Assembly (NCBI GenBank): GCA_025200525.1 | Contig: CM045770.1 | Span: forward strand, 119,575,429 to 119,639,428 | Length of the DNA: 64,000 bases | DNA from: Camellia lanceoleosa | Taxonomy: Eukaryota; Streptophyta; Magnoliopsida; Ericales; Theaceae | Direction of reading: 5' to 3' | Part shown: positions 57,619 through 64,000 of the stretch, piece by piece | How the letters are laid out: every line of letters begins with the position of its first letter | Position numbering within the stretch: the first letter of the stretch is position 1 | Notes under the pieces: generated by a model | Told to the model about the DNA's origin: nothing | The model's input: the letters and a program-made list of their open reading frames with translations, nothing else | Database searches by the model: none | Program-made: the position numbers and the translations under genes

Positions 57619-58506
57619 TGTAGACACCCCATTTTTGACCGCCCTCAAGACTTGGGCATTACTGATGGTTTGCTCGGTGTTGAGAGATGTCACGAGAACG
57701 CAGTTGATTTCTTCGGAAAGAAGAGAGGCAAATCTTCCCAAACACTTTGTTTAAGGGTTTGGAGTTGAAGAAAAGAGGAGAGGAGGGAAGAAAATAGGTT
57801 GAAGAAGAAGTTCGCCATGAATCCGGGTAGGAGAGAATCGAGCAGGCCTCGCTGAATCGGGCTTATTCAATTGCGTACTTGGAGTTAAGCTATGAGGCCA
57901 CCATCGTTGGAAAGAAGACTTCCGGGGCTTCACTTTGCACTCAAGAATCTCCTAGAGCCAAGTCAAGGTGGAGGAGATATGATTGGTTGAAGCTGGGTAT
58001 CATCCCGGTTGGATCGAGTCTGCGCGGCTTCACAAAAAAGGGAATAACTTTTTTCACAGGAAGAATTTTGATGCAAGGTTTGCGCCATTGGAAAGATAAC
58101 TTCCGGGGCTTCGATTTGCATACCCACCGTCCGTTTTTTGACCAAGGAATCATCCATCGGCACTCTATTTAGCCGACCGGCAGAAAAGAGTGCCGACCGG
58201 CACTTTATTTTGGACAATGATCGAATCTTCTGGCCGGTTTGAACCCTTTGCACCCCCCAAGCCTGGTGCATACCAGCTGTGCCAGCTGGGATGCACAGAA
58301 CTCGACCCACGTGCATGCATGTGCCCATTTTGCACCCTTTAACCCCATTTTTTGGACCCTTTGTTCATGGCTTCTTGAGGAAGCCTTGACCCCTTGTCTT
58401 GGCTTCCTCAAGAAGCCTTACCAGCTGTCCAAGCTTCCCTTACAAGCTTTGCCCCCCCTTGACCCCTTTTGATAACTTAGCTTCTAAGTCTTGGCTTTAC
58501 ATTGCT

Positions 58507-58515
58507 TATATAAGG
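58507..58515 (+). promoter_or_regulatory. TATA box of the 3.8 kb solo LTR
   Basis: TATATAAGG followed by a pyrimidine-rich CTCTCCTCC stretch. It is the best core-promoter candidate in this LTR. Confidence 0.55.
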
Positions 58516-58851
58516 AGGCCCTCTCCTCCTTTGATTAGGGTTGGAGATTTCTAAGCAAAAACCAGAGAATAGATATATATATATCTAACATATATATCTA
58601 TAGCCATATATCTCTCCCATCCAACCTCCAAACTCCATAGTTCTTGGGCCATTCCTTCATCAACCCATAGCACAACTCATACACACTCTACACCAGCGAC
58701 TTGGGGGACATTTGCAAAGGTTAGGAGCTCATTTTCTTCAATCAAAACCTGCTGGTTCATTGGTCTTCAAGGGTAAGTGTCTATTTCCCTCAAACTAGCA
58801 TTTTCTTGGTTGTCTTTTTGAGCTTCGATGTAAACTACAAAGTTTCTTTTT

Positions 58852-58885
58852 TTGAGCCCTTCTTCAACATTGAAGAAGGGCTCAA
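58852..58885. repeat. 34-bp perfect palindrome, copy 1
   Basis: Arms TTGAGCCCTTCTTCAA and TTGAAGAAGGGCTCAA around CA. Identical to 59172-59205, exactly 320 bases away. Confidence 0.95.
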
Positions 58886-59171
58886 TACTGTTGGGGGTCT
58901 CCATGTAGTACTTACCATTATACCCCCTCTTTGGCCCCCATTTTTGCATGCTTTATTAGCCTACCATGCTTCTATTTTTGGGTCTTTGACAGGCCTGAAA
59001 AAGGTCCTAGTTTGACCCCCTCTACATGTCTCATGAAGGGTATTTGGCTGTTTGGTGCGTCCTTTTGGTACTTCATGTTGTACCCCCTTGTATGCCATGA
59101 TTCTTGCATAGTATATTTGGCTGGTGTATAATCTGTTTTTGAGCATGTAATAAACTGTAAGTAGGCTCATT

Positions 59172-59205
59172 TTGAGCCCTTCTTCAACATTGAAGAAGGG
59201 CTCAA
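59172..59205. repeat. 34-bp perfect palindrome, copy 2
   Basis: Identical to copy 1 at 58852-58885. The sequences around the two copies are related but clearly diverged (shared TTGCATGCTTT(A/G)TTAGCCTA after each). Confidence 0.95.
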
Positions 59206-61426
59206 CCATGTTTGGTAACTCTATCATGCACTTGCTTTGTAATCTCTTCTATTTACCGTAAGTTTGCATGCTTTGTTAGCCTATCTTGCTTTTGTTTTTG
59301 TGGATGGTCATAAACTGGAAATGTGCTTGTTTTTCCATGTATAAGATCTTTTTCTAGTTTTTTAGGCCATCCATGACATGCCTTATATAGTCACCTTGCA
59401 TTTTGGCTTGCTAGCCTTAGGTGTGTGAGTGTGTAGCATGCATTACTTGTCTTGTTTACTTGGTTTGGCACCTTTTATAACATGATTTCAGAGCCTTATA
59501 ATGCATGCTAGTTGTTCATGTTTAGCTTCCTTTAAGTGTGCTTAAAGCTTGCTTCATTATGCCTAAGTGTTGGTACCTTTGCATGTGTATGTGTGCATGT
59601 GTGCTTAGCCCTCATACTTAGCATTATGGCCACTGTTTTGGGCCTACTCAGGGTTGCCCAAGTCATGTTTAAGTCCATCCCTTTTGCTTAGTTTGCATGC
59701 GTGCCTTGTATGGTTGTTTGCATACTAGCATTTGCACATTGCATGCCATGTTGTATACTAGCTAACATGTTTAGGTTGCATTGAACATGCATGCTTTGCC
59801 TCTTGAAATCAAGTGATAGAGGTTGGGCCCTTTATGTGCTTATTTGGTTTGCATTGCATTTGACATGAAAATGCACAAATTGGTTCTTTGGGCCATCATG
59901 CATGAAAATGCGTGATTGGTGGTCCAAGAACCAAGGGCCGTACCCTTTTAAGTCAAAAAACATGATAAGGAGTATGGTTGGTGCAAACATTGCTTGAAAA
60001 TCCATGCCTTACCTTCTTTGTTTTCTTCTTCTTGTCAAAGCATCCTCTGCGGGAACTTTCACGACCGTGATATAATGTGCCGATCGGCACTTTGTTTGTG
60101 CCGATAACCACCACAAGCAGCCGATGGCCAATCCAAGCGACCGATGAGCTCTTCCCCGGGGTGGGGTATTTCAGATCATTTGGGAGGTATTCGAAACTTT
60201 GGGAATTTTGGAGAGGCGAGGCGTTGAAAGCAGAACCGGCGATGTACAGTCACGGGTTTTCCGGGCAAGGTGGACATCGAGCATGCATCATTCACAAGAT
60301 CTCCGAGGCGGGGTGGCCCCTTTTATTTCACATTTATTTATTCAGTAATTAGAATTTGTAATATTTATTCATTTATTTTGGGACTGTATTATTATTTTGG
60401 TCCCTCCGAGCGAGGGCAAAATTGTAATAAGTGTGTGTGAGTGGGTGTATGTCTTCCAATCCCCATTTCTTTCTCCCTTTTATTTACCCGCTTATGATGG
60501 TAGATTAGGGCATATTTTAAAATTAGCATACCTTATGCAATGCATGCGTGCATCCATACATTTGTCTAACATGCACTAGGCTCGGTACATCATACAAACT
60601 GCATTGTATTTCAATTTCCAAATTGAATACGTGTTATTTGTAGCATTCCATATGCCATGTTTAGGATAGCCGAGCCTGCCTAGATTACATCTTTGCATGT
60701 GTTGCATTAGACATTTCAGTATGCTTAGGTCCATGCATGGATTTCTAATAAGTTTCTGTTTTGGCTTGGAGTACTAGGTGAGCTTTTATGCTTTAGCATA
60801 TCGCATGCGTGTGAATGTTTGCCATGACAGTATGATTGCCATGCGGCTAAATGCTTATGTGTTATAAACTGTTTGAATGCCTGTGGGTGGAGGTTGGATT
60901 GCGTGAGTTGGAACAACTCATTGAAATCTGTATTTTAGCCTACTTGCAGTAGCAAAACCAACATGTTTTTCGAGACAAAAGCGGATATGCAATGCTTGTT
61001 TTCAAATTAGGCAATCTAGTCTATACTTGTTTCTTTGTCATAACATAGTAATTTTAGGCTAATAATTGGAACAAGAGCATGTAATGTTTTCAAAAGCAGA
61101 TATCACGGTTAGTAGAGGCCGGTCTTGGACGGCGAAAGAAGTGCTCATAAATGACCTTCCCGATCGTACCCAAGCTCCCGAGCCAAGACCACTTTGGTGA
61201 TGACGGACAAGTGGCCTTGCACGAGTCGGGTTTCCTAAATTTCCCATTTTAAATATTTAGGTGGCGACTCAGTGTCCGCAAAGCAGTCCATGTTTGGCAC
61301 TACTTTTCAAAAAATCTGTTTTCTCAAACGATTTGCCGGATTTGGACTCTTTGGTTCAGATTTAGAACCGCGACACAAAGGGAGTCCGAACTGTACCGAG
61401 GTCCCCCGCGGACGTATTACACATGC

Positions 61427-62495
61427 TACACCAAGTCAGGACTCGCCAACAAATAAAGACTTGGTGCAAATAGAAAGCAAGGAGCAGACAACGAGCATGG
61501 ACTCTGAAGAAGACACCTGCAGCATGAAAGATCCCAAGGCATCATCTGATCCCTCTACCTGCTGGAAATTGTTCGTTGGAGAGATATGGAAGCTCTTCGT
61601 GGATGGAGCATCCAACCGGCATGGAGCAGGACTCGGCATAGTCCTCATTTCTCCAGACGGCCTAGTAGTGGAGCAGGCAATCAACCTTGGCTTCCCAGCA
61701 TCAAACAACGAAGCGGAGTATGAAGCGCTTTTGGCAGGTCTCAAGTCAGCATCCTACATAAAGGCCACCGAGTTAATGGTCTACAGTGACTCGCAGCTGG
61801 TGGTAAACCAAATATCTGGCGACTACGAAGCAAAGGATGATAGAATGGCCAAGTACCAAGAATTGGTCAGAACAGAGATAAAGAAGTTTGAAGTGGTAAG
61901 GATAGAACAAATCGGCAGAGAGGAAAATAGCAGAGCAGACGAACTCGCAGGCTTCGCCTCAATGGCAGATACCTCCATCCCTCACCCACTACTAATCGAC
62001 TACCTGCCTAAACCAAGCATTGAAGACCCAGAAGCAGAAGAGGTATATTGTGCAGGGTTAGGCCCTTCTTGGATAGACCCCATCATACTGTTCCTAAAAG
62101 ACGGCACCTTACCAGAAGAGAAGAAAGAAGCCAACAGAATAAGAGCAAAGTCACAGCGATTTTGGCTCTCTCCATCCTTGGCATTATACAAGAAGTCATT
62201 TTCAGGACCTTACTTGAAGTGTGTTCACCCCAGCAAAGTGGAAGCATTCCTATTCGAAATACATGAGGGTGTTTGTGGCAGCCATCAAGGAGGAAGATCA
62301 TTGGCATACAGAGCGATCTCGCAAGGATATTGGTGGCCATACATGCAAGCGGATTCAGAGAAGTATGTTAAAAAGTGCGACAAGTGTCAAAAATTCGCAC
62401 ACCAAATACACCAACCTGCCAGAGAACTTCTACCTTTAACTAGTCCATGGCCCTTCGCCATGTGGGGATTGGACATAGTAGGCCCACTTCCATGA
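61427..62495 (+). pseudogene. R2 archaeal-type RNase H and start of integrase
   Basis: One open frame. a[23 protein letters not shown], then [37 protein letters not shown] and [15 protein letters not shown], which supply the D-E-D-D catalytic set. The integrase zinc region follows: [20 protein letters not shown], then GYWWPYM and KKCDKCQKF (HHCC). The core begins at [11 protein letters not shown] with the first catalytic D. A frameshift at about 62493-62505 ends this frame. The upstream part of the frame (61272-61421) belongs to the solo LTR. aRNH is a second RNase H gained by Tat elements. Confidence 0.9.
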
Positions 62496-63306
62496 CACCG
62501 AGCAGCGAAAGTTCTTCCTTGCCGCAACCGACTACTTCACAAAATGGGTGAAAGCAGAAGCCTTGGCGTCAATCAAAGAGAAAGATGTAAAGAAGTTTGT
62601 TTGGCAGAATATCATCACTCGCTTTGGCATACCAAAGGCATTAATCTCAGACAACGGCACTCAGTTCGACGGCAGAATTTTCAGAGGCTTTTGTGAAGAG
62701 TACAAGATAGAGTTCTACAATTCTACACCAGCATATCCCCAAGCGAATGGTCAGGCAGAGGCATCAAACAAGGTAATCTTGGATGGATTGAAGAAAAGGT
62801 TAGAGAGAGCAAAAGGCAAGTGGGCAGAAGAGCTCCCCCATGTTTTATGGGCTTACCGCACCACGCCTCGACGATCAACAGGAGAAACACCATTCTCCTT
62901 AACCTATGGCATGGAAGCAGTCATCCCATTAGAAGTTGGCCTCTCCACAATTCGAAGCGAAAACTTTGATCCAGACTTAAATGGCGAAGCCATAGCATTG
63001 GAGCTTGACCTTGCGGAAGAAAGAAGAGATGGAGCATTGGTTCACATCGCCTCCTACCAACAAGAATTGTCAAGAAAGTATAACAAAACAGTGCATTCAA
63101 GGCAATTCAAGATCGGAGATTGGGTGCTGCGCAAAGTGATGGGAAACACCTTAGTTCCAGGAGATGGCAAGCTGGGGCCTAATTGGGAAGGACCTTACAA
63201 AGTGGTTGGATTAGCGGGCAAAGGGGCGTACCACTTGGAAGATAAGGACGGCAAAGCAATTCCTAGGCTATGGAACACTGCAAATCTCAAGTTGTTTTAT
63301 TTCTAA
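62496..63306 (+). pseudogene. R2 integrase, catalytic core and C-terminus
   Basis: After the frameshift: RKFFLAATDYFTKWVKAEAL, the second catalytic D in ALISDNGTQFDG, the E in YPQANGQAEASNKVILDG, then HVLWAYRTTPRRSTGETPFS and the GPY-type module KLGPNWEGPYKVVGLAGKGA. It ends LKLFYF with a stop at 63304-63306. All three DDE residues are present across the two frames. No chromodomain follows, as expected for a non-chromoviral element. Only the single frameshift breaks it. Confidence 0.9.
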
Positions 63307-63546
63307 CTTTTTTCTTTTAAAGTATGTGTAATTTTTTACTTTCTCAATAAAACAAGTCCATTCTTTTTTAGCATAATTGTTTTCAGTAGAAAGTAGCTTT
63401 AGTAAGTTAGTCGCATTGTAAACATAGTTGGCCGGAACAACCAACTATGACCCCTCCTAAGCCCAGGATAAGGACCGAAATTTGCGGGGCGATTGGCATA
63501 TAACCAAATACTTTATTCTAAGTTGGCTGGAAAAACCAACTTAGAG
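63307..63546 (+). other. R2 region between pol stop and tandem array
   Basis: Non-coding. It has a CTCAATAAAAC motif at about 63343-63353 that could act in polyadenylation, and the first degenerate forms of the repeat word GTTGGC(C/T)GGA at about 63429 and 63522. Confidence 0.5.
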
Positions 63547-64000
63547 GTTGGCTGGATTAAACCAACCCTTGTTACTCTTCAGCCGAAGTATGGGTATGGC
63601 TAAAGAGTGGTTGGCTGGATTAAACCAACTATTTATACTCTTCAGCCAAAGTAAGTGTATGGCTGAAGAGTGGTTGGCTGGATTAAACCAACCCTCGTTA
63701 CTCTTCAGTCGAAGTATGGGTATGGCTGAAGAGTGGTTGGCTGGATTAAACCAACTGTTTATACTCTTCAGCCAAAGTAAGTGTATGGCTGAAGAGTGGT
63801 TGGCTGGATTAAACCAACCCTTGTTACTCTTCAGCCGAAGTATGGGTATGGCTGAAAAGTGGTTGGCTAGATTAAACCAACCCTTGTTACTCTTTAGCCG
63901 AAGTATGGGTATGGCTGAAGAGTGGTTGGCTGGATTAAACCAACTGTTTATACTCTTCAGCCAAAGTAAGTGTATAGCTAAAGAGTGGTTGGCTGGATTA
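63547..64000 (+). repeat. 63-bp tandem repeat array in the R2 3' region
   Basis: GTTGGCTGGATTAAACCAAC starts at 63547, 63610, 63673, 63736, 63799, 63862, 63925 and 63988, exactly 63 apart each time. Two subtypes occur: A (CCCTTGTTACTC... GAAGTATGGG) and B (TGTTTATACTC... AAAGTAAGTG), in the order A B A B A A B. The array continues beyond the window. Each unit also holds TTCAGCC and GGCTGAAGAG, a small inverted pair. Confidence 0.95.

Larger units (their letters stand above)
57619..61421 (+). mobile_element. Solo LTR of the T1 family, 3.8 kb, inserted in R2
   Basis: Starts TGTAGACACCCC, ends GTATTACA, and is flanked by a perfect CATGC duplication (57614-57618 and 61422-61426). The R2 frame is continuous without it (NHA joined to TPSQDSPT). 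It aligns with LTR-B and LTR-A at both ends, including the GGTGGCGACTC block at 61260-61270. A TATATAAGG box is at 58507-58515. It contains a 320-bp diverged tandem duplication with two identical 34-bp palindromes, and GTGCCGA(C/T)CGGCAC palindromes at 58190 and 60077. The open frames inside have no known product. Confidence 0.92.
52754..64000 (+). mobile_element. R2: Tat/Retand-like Ty3/gypsy element, 3' end beyond the window
   Basis: 5' LTR (52754-53583), primer-binding site, gag, protease, RT, RNase H, archaeal-type RNase H, integrase to 63306, then a 3' region of 63-bp tandem repeats. It is interrupted by a solo LTR at 57619-61421 with a CATGC duplication. It is far better preserved than R1 but still has stops and at least three frame changes. 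The presence of aRNH and the 3' tandem repeats agree with the Tat lineage. Confidence 0.85.

Noticed and set aside
58239..58411. Cysteine- and histidine-bearing small frames on both strands in the 3.8 kb LTR
   Set aside because: No zinc-finger spacing and no domain. They lie in an LTR without coding role.
63547..64000. CRISPR-like array
   Set aside because: Units are directly tandem with no unique spacers, and the setting is a plant retrotransposon.

Overview
This window looks like nuclear DNA of a flowering plant, probably a eudicot. It is AT-rich and carries SIRE-like Copia, chromovirus and Tat-type Ty3/gypsy retrotransposons, a CACTA transposon with plant gene pieces (introns kept), and many (GA)n, (TA)n and (TAA)n tracts. 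I could not identify the species. I found no intact host gene, tRNA, rRNA or CRISPR array. The window is best described as a gene-poor pile of nested, mostly decayed transposons.

Layout. 1-2356: AT-rich, no gene. 2357-4144: a small non-autonomous LTR element (N1). 4336-17155: a plus-strand Tat/Ogre-like element (T1). Its ~3 kb LTR is split by two insertions: LTR-E at 4597-9435, which itself holds LTR-F (5194-7845, reversed), and LTR-B at 11989-14673, a relative of the LTR it landed in. A decayed gag follows. 17156-37355: a minus-strand SIRE-like Copia element (C1). Its RNase H is split by LTR-X (19463-31538), which in turn holds a complete minus-strand Tekay-type chromovirus (G1, 20077-29695). 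Its gag is split by a solo LTR (35213-37274). The C1 reading frame can be followed across both interruptions. 37356-38548: unassigned, with a foldback hairpin. 38549-49605: a Tat/Retand-like element (R1) with archaeal-type RNase H. It is split inside the RT by a 4.8 kb Pack-CACTA transposon (42080-46894), and its integrase has been deleted. 49606-52753: AT-rich spacer. 52754-64000+: a second, better preserved Tat/Retand-like element (R2), interrupted by a 3.8 kb solo LTR (57619-61421). It ends in a 63-bp tandem repeat array that runs off the window.

Within each element the parts follow the usual retrotransposon plan: LTR promoter, primer-binding site, Gag, protease, RT, RNase H, integrase (order differs in Copia). 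Almost every frame is broken by stops, frameshifts or insertions, so none looks able to move by itself. Nesting gives a relative order of insertion. The most notable features are the Pack-CACTA with two captured gene fragments, the 63-bp array beside R2, an exact 34-bp palindrome kept in both halves of a worn 320-bp duplication, and GCTCGAGC motif clusters shared by several LTRs.
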